Source of the DNA: Glycomyces algeriensis
GTDB lineage: Bacteria; Actinomycetota; Actinomycetes; Mycobacteriales; Micromonosporaceae
DNA length: 60,211 nt
Direction: 5' to 3'
Assembly: GCF_027622855.1 (NCBI RefSeq)
Contig: NZ_JAPZVR010000023.1
Location: 1-60,211 of the forward strand
Each line of letters begins with the position of its first letter. Within the stretch, counting starts at the first letter, position 1. The notes under the pieces were generated by a model. It was not told where the DNA came from and searched no databases. It saw only the letters and a list, made by a program, of their open reading frames with translations. Made by a program: the position numbers and the translations under genes. Positions 7,416 to 15,570 of this stretch are shown here, piece after piece.

Positions 7416-7421
7416 GTACCG

Positions 7422-8348
7422 ATGCGATTCGGTGTGGTTCCCTCCTCCGTCCGCCGCGACGTCCTCGCTTGGCACGGCAATGCCGGCCAGGCCTGGCTCG
7501 ACGGCCTTCCCAAGACGGTCTGGCGTCTGCAGCGGCTGTGGTCGCTGCGGACGGACGGGCCGCCCTACGGCGGCGGCAGCCACTCCTATGTGGTCCCGGT
7601 CCGGCGCGACTCCGGCGAGCAGGCGGTGCTCAAGGTCATCTACCGGGATGAGGAGAACGCCGCCGAACCGACCGCGCTGCAGCAGTACGCGGGCGACGGC
7701 GCGGTACACCTGCACGAGTACGACCGGGAGACGGGAGCGATGCTCCTGGAGCGGGCCGTCCCCGGCAACCGCCTCAAGTCGACGCGCTTCTTCGGGCACC
7801 GCACCCCGGAGGCGGCGTGGCGGCGCATCGGGATCGCCTGCGGCCTCTACCGGCGGCTGTGGCGGCCGGTGGTCGCCGTAGACGGCTTCCCCGAGCTCCC
7901 GGCGGCCACCGAGATGCTCGACCTGTGGCGGGCCGAATACGGTGACCCGCAAGGCGACGCGCGGCAGAGCCCGGCCGCGGCCCGCCTCGACTTCGCACTC
8001 GAGCTGTGCGACCGGCTCGGGAACCCGCCTGAACTGGGCATCGGCAACCGCGACACCCACCTGGGCAACATCGTCTCGGCGGAGCGCGAACCGTGGCTCG
8101 TCATCGACCCGAAGCCGTACCTCGCCGAACGGGCCTTCGACGGCGGCTTCCTGCTGTTCATGCTGCAGCACCACGGTCCGCACAGCGGCGCCGAGCTGCT
8201 GCACGCGGTCGCGGACGGCCTGGGCGTCGATCCCGAGCGCCTGCGCGCCTGGGCCCTCCTGCGCGCCATCGACAACCTGGCCGAAGCCGAGGGCGAGCGC
8301 GACGTCGCCGCCGCGGCCGCGACCGTGGACGCGCTCGAGCGCGCGTGA
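7422..8348 (+). CDS. Aminoglycoside/hydroxyurea phosphotransferase-like protein
   Basis: 308 aa, resembling the APH(6)/streptomycin 6-kinase (aminoglycoside/hydroxyurea resistance kinase) family. The N-lobe contains SYVVPVRRDSGEQAVLKVIY with the putative ATP-site Lys. The C-lobe has GNRDTHLGNI followed by WLVIDPKPYLAERAFDG, which corresponds to the family's HGDLHxGN...WLAIDPKP block. The catalytic Asp (D in NRDTH) and the DPKP motif are kept, but the first His of HGD is replaced by Asn. Activity on an antibiotic is therefore possible but unproven; intracellular metabolite phosphorylation is an alternative. ATG 7422 is chosen from the leaderless promoter geometry. Confidence 0.85.
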   Translation: MRFGVVPSSVRRDVLAWHGNAGQAWLDGLPKTVWRLQRLWSLRTDGPPYGGGSHSYVVPVRRDSGEQAVLKVIYRDEENAAEPTALQQYAGDGAVHLHEYDRETGAMLLERAVPGNRLKSTRFFGHRTPEAAWRRIGIACGLYRRLWRPVVAVDGFPELPAATEMLDLWRAEYGDPQGDARQSPAAARLDFALELCDRLGNPPELGIGNRDTHLGNIVSAEREPWLVIDPKPYLAERAFDGGFLLFMLQHHGPHSGAELLHAVADGLGVDPERLRAWALLRAIDNLAEAEGERDVAAAAATVDALERA

Positions 8349-8421
8349 CCGCTTCGGCGCCTGTCTGAACGCTCAGTGGCCGCCGGGGCCCGTTCGAGTG
8401 AAAAGAATCGGGTCGGATTTC

Positions 8422-8439
8422 CGACTCGTGCACGAGTCG
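8422..8439. terminator. Perfect 18-bp palindrome between convergent genes
   Basis: CGACTCGTGCACGAGTCG is fully self-complementary and lies between the ends of the kinase-like gene (+) and the SCO4848-type gene (-). A shared terminator is the simplest reading; a protein-binding site is possible. Confidence 0.45.
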
Positions 8440-8467
8440 TCCAGTCGTCGAATACTCCCTTGAGGAG

Positions 8468-8716
8468 TCATTCGCGGGTCGCGCGGCGGTCCGCGAGGAA
8501 GCCTCGCAGACCGATCAATCCGATGGCGACCCCGAGCCCGAACGAGGTGACAGCGAGTGTCAAGTGGACCCAGAAATAGGCCGTCGGCTCGCCCGCGGCG
8601 TCGAACGCCAGGCCGCTGACGTCCTCGAACAGGTTTTTTACGAACGTCGTCCAGATGAACACCGACCACACGCCGAAGGCGAGCAGGAACACCGAGACCG
8701 GGCGGCTGAGCTTCAT
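8468..8716 (-). CDS. SCO4848-family small membrane protein
   Basis: 82 aa with two transmembrane helices (VSVFLLAFGVWSVFIWTTFV and YFWVHLTLAVTSFGLGVAIG). FGVWSxxIWxTFVKNL and GEPTAYFWVHL are hallmarks I recall for the SCO4848 family, a conserved actinobacterial protein of unknown function. The ATG at 8716 begins MKLSRPVS as in homologues. It is a single gene transcribed toward the kinase-like gene. Confidence 0.9.
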   Translation of the reverse strand: MKLSRPVSVFLLAFGVWSVFIWTTFVKNLFEDVSGLAFDAAGEPTAYFWVHLTLAVTSFGLGVAIGLIGLRGFLADRRATRE

Positions 8717-8913
8717 GGCACCAGTATCCGGCCGCGAATGCGGGGGGACTTTTCGGGCGCGGCGCGCCGGTCGCCGGTCACGTTCCGGGACGGGTCGCCT
8801 CGGATGCCTCTTCCGATCCGCCTGATGCGCCTACTATCCTGGTCATTGCAGACCCGGTGTCACTCTGTGCGGCACTTGCGTGCATACCGTGGTCTGCGAT
8901 GATCGAGACCGGA

Positions 8914-9249
8914 ATGTCATCAATGCAAGAAATGGCTGGCCCGGACATGAGCGGACACGACGAAGTCTCATTGCCAGACGGATACCCCGACCCCGAGGTC
9001 GTGGGCTGGGCGCGTACCGAGGACCTCGAGTTCGCCGGCCTCCACATGAGAATGACCATCACCCCGGGCGACCGGATCGTGCAGTTGTGGGAGCTGGTCG
9101 ACGGACATCCGGTCCGCTGGCTCGGCAACGTGTTCCGCGTCGAGTCCGAACCGCCGGTCCTCAAGCTCAACTATCGCTACGAGACGCAGCTCAACCGCGC
9201 CCAGCGCGATGCCATGGCCCGCACCGGCGCGAAGTTCTGGAAGGGCTGA
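8914..9249 (+). CDS. Hypothetical protein, unrecognised
   Basis: About 111 aa if started at ATG 8914; ATG 8899 and 8923 are alternatives and none has a strong ribosome site. The body (SLPDGYPDPEVVGWARTEDL to NRAQRDAMARTGAKFWKG) is soluble and mixed alpha/beta, with codon use like its neighbours, so it is probably real. TACTAT at 8832-8837 is a plausible -10 box, leaving a leader of about 70 bases. No family was recognised. Confidence 0.6.
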   Translation: MSSMQEMAGPDMSGHDEVSLPDGYPDPEVVGWARTEDLEFAGLHMRMTITPGDRIVQLWELVDGHPVRWLGNVFRVESEPPVLKLNYRYETQLNRAQRDAMARTGAKFWKG

Positions 9250-9320
9250 GCCCCGGAACCCGGTCCCGGTGACGAGGGTCGGCGCGAATCCCTTGCGGGG
9301 CAGCGCGTTCCGAGCCCCGC

Positions 9321-9770
9321 TCATTCGGTGCCGATGCGCTCCAAGACTTCGACGAGCGGCGTGAACTCCGGGTTCTTCCGCGCCGTTTCGAGCGCCTCCG
9401 CCAGTGCCCGGTCGTGCGTCGGCTTCGCGTCGGTGAGCAGTTTTCGCCCGGACTCGGTGACGTCGGTGTAGATCCCGCGCCGGTCGTCGGCGCAGATGGT
9501 GCGCTGCAGCAGGCCCCGGTCCTCCATGCGGGTCACCAGGCGCGTGGTCGCGCTCTGGCTCAGTACGACCGCTTCGGCGACCTGCCGCATCTGCAGGTGC
9601 CTGCCCGGCGCCTGCCGGTCGAGGACGGTGAGCAGTGAGAACTCGCGCACGGAAAGCCCGTGGGCGGCTTCGAGCCGGCGTTCGATGTGGTCGGCGATGC
9701 CGTCGTGCAGTGCGGAGAGGGCGCACCAGTGCTGGGCCAGCGCGGTGCTGGGGGTCGCTGCTGTACTCAC
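9321..9770 (-). CDS. MarR family transcriptional regulator
   Basis: 149 aa. The winged helix-turn-helix is evident: VREFSLLTVLDRQ, MRQVAEAVVLSQSATTRLV with TRMEDRGLLQR, and the wing DDRRGIYTDVTESGRKLL near residue 90-105. The GTG at 9770 is used because GGAGGA lies 5 bases upstream; the longer in-frame ORF is an artefact of high G+C. It is divergent from the dehydrogenase/DJ-1/OYE operon. Palindromes at 9800-9815 and 9845-9868 sit on the two promoters, so it likely represses both itself and the operon until an electrophile or aromatic ligand binds. Confidence 0.93.
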   Translation of the reverse strand: MSTAATPSTALAQHWCALSALHDGIADHIERRLEAAHGLSVREFSLLTVLDRQAPGRHLQMRQVAEAVVLSQSATTRLVTRMEDRGLLQRTICADDRRGIYTDVTESGRKLLTDAKPTHDRALAEALETARKNPEFTPLVEVLERIGTE

Positions 9771-9799
9771 GATGGTCCTCCGGCTCGGTCCGTTCGTAC

Positions 9800-9815
9800 C
9801 GATACTAGCGTATCG
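9800..9815 (-). promoter_or_regulatory. Palindrome over the marR -10 region
   Basis: CGATAC-TAGC-GTATCG is a perfect 6-bp-arm palindrome. On the minus strand it contains TAGTAT, a likely -10 box for marR, so it is a candidate autoregulatory operator. Confidence 0.5.
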
Positions 9816-9844
9816 CGACATAACTCTCTCGAAGATAATCGTCG

Positions 9845-9874
9845 CTTGCATTAGTCGGCGTCTGCAAGTATTAT
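9845..9874 (+). promoter_or_regulatory. Promoter/operator of the redox operon
   Basis: TTGCAT (9846-9851), a 17-base spacer and TATTAT (9869-9874) form a good promoter. The inverted repeat CTTGCA-N12-TGCAAG (9845-9868) overlaps its -35 box and spacer and is a candidate binding site for the divergent MarR regulator. Confidence 0.65.
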
Positions 9875-9933
9875 CGGTCGCGGCAGTTCCGACACCGAGC
9901 ACGCCCGCCAGGGGCCTGCGGACTGGAGAACCG

Positions 9934-10809
9934 ATGAGCGACAAGCCGACCGTGAGCGTCCTGGGCACCGGCATCATGGGGGCCGCGATGGCCCGCAACC
10001 TCGCCCGCGCCGGGCACCGGGTCACGGCCTGGAACCGCAGCCCCGACAAGGCCGCGCCGCTCGCCGAGGACGGCGTCCGGATCGCCGGCACGCCCGCCGA
10101 GGCCGTCGCGGACGCCGACGCGATCGTGACCATGCTCCACGACGGCCCCGCCGCACTCGACGTGATGCGCCAGGCCGCCCCCGCCCTGCGCCCCGGTACG
10201 CGGTGGATCCAGTCGACCACCGCCGGCGTCGAGGGCATCGCCGAGCTGGCCGCCTTCGCGGCCGACCACGACCTCCTGTTCTTCGACGCCCCCGTCCTCG
10301 GCACCCGCGAACCGGCCGAGGCCGGCGAGCTCACCGTGCTCGCCGCCGGACCGAACGACGACCCCGCCGCGAGCGCCGTGTTCGACGCGGTCGGCGCGAA
10401 GACCGTGTGGCTCGGCGAGAACGGCGCGGACGGCGCCGCCTCCCGGCTCAAACTCGTCGCCAACAGCTGGGTCCTGGTGCTCACCCACGGCATCGGGGAG
10501 GTCCTCGCCCTGGCGAAGGGCCTCGGCGTCGACCCGGAGCGGTTCTTCGCGCTCATCGACGGCGGCCCGCTCGACGCCGGGTACGCCCATGCCAAGGGCG
10601 GTCTGATCCTGGGCGGCGACACCGCGAACACCAGCTTCGGCCTGGACACGGCCGAGAAGGACGCGAGGCTCATCGTGGAGGCCGCCCGCGCGAACGGCGT
10701 CCGGCTCGACCTCGGTGAGGCCGGGGTCGAGCGGTTCCGCCGCGCCTCCGCGCAGGGGCACGGCAGTGAGGACATGGCCGCGTCCTACTTCGCGAGCTTC
10801 ACCGACTAG
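9934..10809 (+). CDS. NAD(P)-dependent beta-hydroxyacid dehydrogenase / imine reductase-like
   Basis: 291 aa. The N-terminal Rossmann fold has VSVLGTGIMGAAMARNLARAG with NRSPDK giving NADP preference. The substrate segment DAPVLGTREPAEAGELTVLAAG matches the DAPVSGG motif of the 3-hydroxyisobutyrate dehydrogenase family, and the catalytic Lys lies in SRLKLVANSW near residue 171. A GGAG ribosome site precedes ATG 9934. It is the first gene of a three-gene operon with a DJ-1/PfpI protein and an old yellow enzyme. In this context it may reduce reactive aldehydes or imines; exact substrate unknown. Confidence 0.9.
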   Translation: MSDKPTVSVLGTGIMGAAMARNLARAGHRVTAWNRSPDKAAPLAEDGVRIAGTPAEAVADADAIVTMLHDGPAALDVMRQAAPALRPGTRWIQSTTAGVEGIAELAAFAADHDLLFFDAPVLGTREPAEAGELTVLAAGPNDDPAASAVFDAVGAKTVWLGENGADGAASRLKLVANSWVLVLTHGIGEVLALAKGLGVDPERFFALIDGGPLDAGYAHAKGGLILGGDTANTSFGLDTAEKDARLIVEAARANGVRLDLGEAGVERFRRASAQGHGSEDMAASYFASFTD

Positions 10810-10842
10810 CAAGCGCCGCAACGACAACGAGAGGAAGCGATC

Positions 10843-11535
10843 GTGGCGAAGATCCTGTTCATCATGACCGGGGCCGACGAGTGGACCCTGAACGACGGCA
10901 CCCGGCACACCACCGGTTTCTGGGCCGAGGAGGCCGTGGTCCCGCTCGAGGCGTTCAAGCACGCCGGGCACCAGGTCACCGTGGCCACCCCCGGCGGCGT
11001 CGTGCCGCCGGTCGACGCGGCGAGCCTCACCGACGAGGTGGCCGGCGACGCCGAGACCGCAGCGCATCTGCGCACCGTGGTCGCATCGGCCGACGAGTTC
11101 ACCAAGCCCGTCGACCTGTCCATTGTGGACCTTGCAGCGTTCGACGCGGTGTATGCGCCGGGCGGCCACGGCCCCATGGAGGACCTGGCGGTCGACGCCG
11201 ACGCCGGGCGGCTCCTCGCCGGGGCCCTCCGCGCGGGCAAGCCGGTCGGCCTGGTCTGCCACGGCCTCGCGGCGCTCCTCGCCGCCGACGCTGACGGCGT
11301 GAACGCCTTCGCGGGCTACCGCGCCACCGGTTTCACCAATGCCGAAGAGCGCCTTGCAGGCCTCGCCGACAAGGCTCCCTGGCTGCTCCAGGACCGGCTC
11401 GAGGCCGCCGGGATCGAGTTCGCGCCCGCCGACCCGTTCACCGCTCACGTCCAGGTCGACCGCAACCTCGTCACCGCCCAGAACCCGCAGTCGTCCACCG
11501 CCTTCGCCGAAGCCTTCAACGCCCGCATCGGCTAG
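10843..11535 (+). CDS. DJ-1/PfpI family protein (glyoxalase III/Hsp31-like)
   Basis: 230 aa. The nucleophile elbow VCHGLAAL puts the catalytic Cys near residue 139, preceded by the oxyanion glycine segment APGGHGPMEDL. HTTGFWAEEAVVPLEAF near residue 24-40 carries the conserved Glu and is typical of the HchA/Hsp31-like branch that converts methylglyoxal or deglycates proteins. GTG 10843 has a GAGGAAG site upstream, and the gap from the dehydrogenase is only 33 bases. The context with OYE and MarR supports a role in carbonyl or electrophile stress. Confidence 0.9.
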   Translation: MAKILFIMTGADEWTLNDGTRHTTGFWAEEAVVPLEAFKHAGHQVTVATPGGVVPPVDAASLTDEVAGDAETAAHLRTVVASADEFTKPVDLSIVDLAAFDAVYAPGGHGPMEDLAVDADAGRLLAGALRAGKPVGLVCHGLAALLAADADGVNAFAGYRATGFTNAEERLAGLADKAPWLLQDRLEAAGIEFAPADPFTAHVQVDRNLVTAQNPQSSTAFAEAFNARIG

Positions 11536-11568
11536 CGCCCCCGGCCCGAAAACCTCAAGGGAGTCATC

Positions 11569-12663
11569 ATGACCAGCAACCTGTTCACCCCGATCACGCT
11601 GCGCGGGACCACCGTGCCGAACCGGATCTGGATGGCGCCGATGTGCCAGTACAGCGCCGATGCCACCGGATCCGGGACCGGGGTGCCGAACGACTGGCAT
11701 GTCCAGCATTACGGCTCCCGCGCCGCCGGTGGCCCCGGCCTAATCCTGGTCGAGGCCACCGCGGTCGTCCCGGAAGGCCGCATCAGCCCCTACGACCTCG
11801 GCATCTGGAACGACGCCCAGGTCGAAGGGCACCGGCGGCTCACCGCGTTCATGCGCGGCCAGGGGGTCGTCCCCGGCATCCAGATCGCCCACGCCGGCCG
11901 CAAGGCCAGCACCGACAGCGAAGCCCACGGCGGCGGCTCGCTCGACCTGGACCACGGCGGCTGGGAGACGGTGGCGCCCAGCGCGGTCGCGTTCAGTGAC
12001 GACCACGCCGTGCCGCACGAGCTGAGCATCGCGGAGATCCGCGGCGTCGTGACTGCCTTCGCCGAAGCCGCCCGGCGGTCGCTCGAGGCGGGGTACGAGG
12101 TCATCGAGGTGCACGCCGCGCACGGCTACCTCGTCCACGAGTTCCTGTCCCCGGTCTCGAACCGTCGCGAGGACGCGTACGGCGGCGACTTCGAGCGCTG
12201 CGCCCGCCTGCCGCTGGAGATCGCCGACGCCGTGCGCGCGACGGTGGGGGAGCAGGTGCCGGTGCTGTTCCGGCTCTCGGCGACCGACTGGATCGAGCCC
12301 GAGGGCTGGACCGCCGACCAGACCGTGCGCCTCGCCGCGCTGCTGCGCGAGCACGGCGTCGACCTGATCGACGTCTCGACCGGCGGCAACATTCCGAACG
12401 CCCCGATCGCGTCCGGCCCCGGCTACCAGGTGCCGTTCGCCGAGCGGATCCGCCGCGAGGCCGGGATCCCGACCGCCGCGGTCGGGATCATCACCGAGGT
12501 GCAGCAGGCCGAGAAGATCCTCGTTGACGGCGGCGCCGACGCCGTCCTGCTCGGCCGTGAACTCCTGCGCAACCCCTACTGGCCCCGCAAGGCCGCGCAC
12601 GAACTCGGCGACCCGCACCCGCTCCCGCGCCAGTACCGCCGCGCCGACCGCAAACCCTCCTGA
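11569..12663 (+). CDS. Old yellow enzyme, YqjM-type NADH:flavin oxidoreductase
   Basis: 364 aa, an FMN TIM barrel. APMCQYSA places Cys26 and Tyr28 exactly as in the thermophilic-like/YqjM class, which modulate FMN. IQIAHAGRKAS and the active-site histidines in VHAAHGYLVHEFLSPVSNRR are present, as is the phosphate-binding AVGIIT/DAVLLGRELLRNPYW region near the end. It reduces activated C=C bonds of quinones, enones or nitro compounds. It is the third gene of the operon (33-base gap, AAGGGAG ribosome site), and the DJ-1 protein and MarR control point to xenobiotic or electrophile defence. Confidence 0.95.
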   Translation: MTSNLFTPITLRGTTVPNRIWMAPMCQYSADATGSGTGVPNDWHVQHYGSRAAGGPGLILVEATAVVPEGRISPYDLGIWNDAQVEGHRRLTAFMRGQGVVPGIQIAHAGRKASTDSEAHGGGSLDLDHGGWETVAPSAVAFSDDHAVPHELSIAEIRGVVTAFAEAARRSLEAGYEVIEVHAAHGYLVHEFLSPVSNRREDAYGGDFERCARLPLEIADAVRATVGEQVPVLFRLSATDWIEPEGWTADQTVRLAALLREHGVDLIDVSTGGNIPNAPIASGPGYQVPFAERIRREAGIPTAAVGIITEVQQAEKILVDGGADAVLLGRELLRNPYWPRKAAHELGDPHPLPRQYRRADRKPS

Positions 12664-12673
12664 CGCCCGACCG

Positions 12674-12703
12674 GGGTGGCGGCTCGCGAAGAGGCCGCCA
12701 CCC
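12674..12703 (+). terminator. Terminator hairpin after the OYE operon
   Basis: GGGTGGCGGC pairs perfectly with GCCGCCACCC (10 bp, 10-base loop) just after the OYE stop. No U-tract. The following bases up to about 12930 hold no supportable gene. Confidence 0.6.
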
Positions 12704-12931
12704 AGCGGTCAGGCGCTTTGCAACGCAAAGGATCGACCGACCGCGCGCGGCTGCCACGGTCCGCACGCACCGGACGGGCTGAGCATCGCTGCCGCCGACC
12801 GGCACCGTCGGGCTCGACCCGACTGCGCCGCCATCCCAGTCCCGGCCGGGCCGCGCCGCCCCACGCCGCACTGGAAGTGGCATCGCGCGCCCGCGCCGTA
12901 AACACGCTGCGAGAACCGACCGGCGATCCAT

Positions 12932-13046
12932 CGCGATCCCCTTGGGCGGCCTCCCCCCAGGCCTCGATCTGGTAGAGCAGCCAGTTGGGGTTGCTCAGGC
13001 GCAGGTCCACGATCCGGCTCTCGTCGACGGCCCACACGTCGGGACT
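12932..13046 (-). pseudogene. Protein-like remnant in a 540-bp intergenic region
   Basis: After an in-frame TAA the minus strand reads SPDVWAVDESRIVDLRLSN, then NWLLYQIEAWGEAAQGD, a plausible C-terminal protein segment with normal codon use. Upstream there is a stop and downstream the frame degrades into Arg/Ala noise. No start, ribosome site or full domain is present. It is best read as the residue of a decayed or truncated gene; the family was not recognised. Confidence 0.35.
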
Positions 13047-13099
13047 GCGGCCGGCTTGTTACGAGCCACGCCGGGGTGGGAACGCTCGTTCGCCAACCG

Positions 13100-13138
13100 C
13101 CGGTGGTATGTCACATGTCGCATGGCATATGCCACCGG
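13100..13138. repeat. Dispersed ATGTSACAT palindrome, copy 1
   Basis: A 39-bp imperfect palindrome: the arms begin CCGGTGGTATGTCACATG and end CATATGCCACCGG, with TATGTCACATG inside. It lies about 65 bases upstream of the GH15 gene and its -10 box (TAGAAT, 13168-13173). It belongs to the family also seen at 16279, 18244, 18332, 23843, 36706, 36770, 42197, 42805, 51136, 51250, 55171 and 57284. Confidence 0.65.
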
Positions 13139-13203
13139 AAAGCCGACGCGGCTCCTGCTGCGCGCCATAGAATGCCGCCAGCGCCGAAGGCGAGGAGCAC
13201 ACC

Positions 13204-15099
13204 ATGGAACACCGGGACACCGCCGAAACGGGCGCGACCACCGACCAGAGCCGCCCCATCGAGGACTACGCCCTGCTCTCCGACCGCCACGGCGCCGCCC
13301 TGGTCTCCACTGAAGGCTCCATCGACTGGCTGTGCCGCCCCCGCTTCGACAGCCCCGCCGTCTTCGGCCGCCTCCTCGACCCCGACGCCGGCCACTGGTC
13401 GATCAGGCCCGCCGCCGAGTTCCACACCGAGCGCTCCTATGTGGGCGACACGTTCGCCCTCCGCTCCGTCTTCACCACCGACACCGGCACCGTCCACCTC
13501 ACCGACGCGCTCGCCCTCGGCCCCACCCGCACCGCCGGCAGCGCCGAAACGAACACCACCGACGACGACGCCGACCGGCGCCTCCTGCTCGCGGCCCACG
13601 CCCCGATCGCGACCCTCCGCGTCATCGAGTGCACCGCCGGAGCGATGGAGCTCGACTTCACCTTCCGCCCCCGCCCCGAGTACGGGCTGGTCACCCCCAT
13701 CCTCACCGCGGTCCCCGGCGGGGTGCTCGCCACCGGCGGGCCCGTCCGCACGGTCCTCACCAGCCCCGTCGACCTCGCGTTCGGCCATGAGGGCGCAACC
13801 GCGCGGCTCCGGCTCCGCGCGGGCGACCGCCTGCGCTTCGCCGCCCAGACCACCGGCCTCGCCGACGAACCGCCCGCCACCTGGACGCCCGAGGCGATCG
13901 ACGCGTCCCTCACCGAGACCGTGCAGGGCTGGCAGGACTGGTGCGACGCCCACCCGCCCTGGGACGGCCCCCTGCCGCATCTCGTGCTCCGCTCGATCCT
14001 CGTCCTCGAAGCGCTCCGCTACCAGCCCACCGGCGCCATCGTCGCCGCGCCCACCACCTCGCTGCCCGAGGCCGTTGGCGCGGGCCGCAACTGGGACTAC
14101 CGCTACGCGTGGGTGCGCGACGCCAGCTTCACGGTGCAGGCGCTCGCCGCGGCCGGGTGCCACGGCGAGGCCGTCGAGTTCTTCGAGTTCATGACGCACG
14201 CCGCCGCCCGCTACAAGCCCGAGACGCCGCTGCAGATCATGTTCGGCATCGGCGGCGAGCACGACCTCTCCGAACGGGAGCTCGGCCACCTCTCCGGCTG
14301 GCGCGCTTCACGTCCGGTCAGGGTGGGCAACGCCGCCTGGCTCCAGCCGCAGCTCGACGTCTACGGCGAACTGCTCGACGCCGCCTGGCACCTGCGCGGC
14401 CACCTGCGCCGCCTCGACGACACCGCGCGCCACTTCCTCGCAGACGTCGCCGACGCCGCCGCCGACCAGTGGGAGCAGCCCGACCAGGGCATCTGGGAGT
14501 CGCGCGGCCTGCCCCGGCACTACACGTACTCCAAGCTCATGTGCTGGGTCGCGCTCGACCGGGCCGTCAAGTACGCGCACCTGCTCGACATCGAAGGCGC
14601 CGCGCCGCGCTGGGAGGCCGAGCGCGACCGCGTGCGCGAGGCCATCGAGACCCGCGGCTGGAACCCCGACGCCGGAGCGTTCTGCGCGGCCTTCGGCGGC
14701 GAGGACCTCGACGCGTCCGTCCTCAGCATGGCCGCCGTCGGCTTCCTGCCCGGCGACGACCCGCGGCTGGTCTCGACGGTGGACGCCATCGCGGAATGGC
14801 TGCGCGACCCGCGCGGCCTGGTGCGCCGCTACGAATCGGGCACCGACGGCCTCGAAGGCGCCGAAGGCTCGTTCGTGATGTGCACGTTCTGGCTCGCCCA
14901 GGCGCTCGCCCTCACCGGCCGGCCCGACCGCGCCCGCGACGCCTTCGCCGTGGCCGCCGCCTGCGCGAACGACCTCGGCCTCCTGTCCGAAGAGGTCGAC
15001 ACCGCCTCCGGGGCGATGCTCGGCAACTTCCCGCAGGCGTTCAGCCACATCGGGCTCATCAACGCCGCCCTGGCGATCCGCGACGCCGAACGCCGCTGA
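13204..15099 (+). CDS. Glycoside hydrolase family 15 protein (trehalase/glucoamylase-like)
   Basis: 631 aa. The N-terminal beta-sandwich begins IEDYALLSDRHGAALVSTEGSIDWLC, which is characteristic of actinobacterial GH15 proteins including GH15 trehalases. The (alpha/alpha)6 barrel contains NWDYRYAWVRDASF near residue 296-310, the general-acid region DQGIWESRG near 430 and the second catalytic Glu in GLEGAEGSFVMCTFW near 550. No signal peptide is seen, so it acts in the cytoplasm. Substrate is trehalose or an alpha-glucan oligosaccharide; sequence alone does not decide. GAGGAG at 13192-13197 supports ATG 13204. A member of the ATGTSACAT repeat family lies upstream. Confidence 0.93.
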   Translation: MEHRDTAETGATTDQSRPIEDYALLSDRHGAALVSTEGSIDWLCRPRFDSPAVFGRLLDPDAGHWSIRPAAEFHTERSYVGDTFALRSVFTTDTGTVHLTDALALGPTRTAGSAETNTTDDDADRRLLLAAHAPIATLRVIECTAGAMELDFTFRPRPEYGLVTPILTAVPGGVLATGGPVRTVLTSPVDLAFGHEGATARLRLRAGDRLRFAAQTTGLADEPPATWTPEAIDASLTETVQGWQDWCDAHPPWDGPLPHLVLRSILVLEALRYQPTGAIVAAPTTSLPEAVGAGRNWDYRYAWVRDASFTVQALAAAGCHGEAVEFFEFMTHAAARYKPETPLQIMFGIGGEHDLSERELGHLSGWRASRPVRVGNAAWLQPQLDVYGELLDAAWHLRGHLRRLDDTARHFLADVADAAADQWEQPDQGIWESRGLPRHYTYSKLMCWVALDRAVKYAHLLDIEGAAPRWEAERDRVREAIETRGWNPDAGAFCAAFGGEDLDASVLSMAAVGFLPGDDPRLVSTVDAIAEWLRDPRGLVRRYESGTDGLEGAEGSFVMCTFWLAQALALTGRPDRARDAFAVAAACANDLGLLSEEVDTASGAMLGNFPQAFSHIGLINAALAIRDAERR

Positions 15100-15210
15100 C
15101 CCGGCCGGATCGCGAAAAGCCCTCAAACAGGGCGGGCGGGGACGCTACGGTGACGTTGAGCCGCGCCTTCGCGCGGGCTCGCCACGGGGAGACACTGAGG
15201 AGGCGGCGAC

Positions 15211-15504
15211 ATGGCCGCGCACAAGGAACACGCCGCGCACGCGCACCACCACGGCAAGGACTGCGGGCACACCGCGGTCCCGCACGGCGACCACACCGAC
15301 TACGCCCACGACGGGCACATGCACAAGGTCCACGGCGAGCACGTGGACGAATGCGAGCCGCAGGGCCACCACGTCCACGAAGGGCACGCCCACGAGCACG
15401 GCAAGGACTGCGGGCACCTCGCGGTCGTCCACGGCGACCACACCGACTACGCCCACGACGGCTGCCGCCACGCCGCCCACGCCGGCCACTGGGACGACCA
15501 CTGA
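15211..15504 (+). CDS. Histidine-rich small protein with internal duplication
   Basis: 97 aa with more than a quarter His plus several Cys and Asp. A block HGKDCGH-AV-HGDHTDYAHDG occurs twice (about residues 14-35 and 63-84), so the gene arose by an internal tandem duplication. No membrane segment. Its composition strongly suggests binding or storage of Zn, Ni, Co or Cu. A good ribosome site (GGAGGCGG) precedes the ATG. It is a single gene ending at a strong bidirectional terminator; no metal transporter is adjacent, so the metal is unknown. Confidence 0.85.
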   Translation: MAAHKEHAAHAHHHGKDCGHTAVPHGDHTDYAHDGHMHKVHGEHVDECEPQGHHVHEGHAHEHGKDCGHLAVVHGDHTDYAHDGCRHAAHAGHWDDH

Positions 15505-15521
15505 TCCGGTTGCAGGCGAAA

Positions 15522-15560
15522 GCGAAGCGGCCGTGGGCATTCCGCCCACGGCCGCTTCGC
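15522..15560. terminator. Strong bidirectional terminator
   Basis: A perfect 17-bp stem, GCGAAGCGGCCGTGGGC with its complement, around a 5-base loop, placed between the convergent His-rich and gntR genes. Confidence 0.85.
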
Positions 15561-15570
15561 GCCGTCTCGG

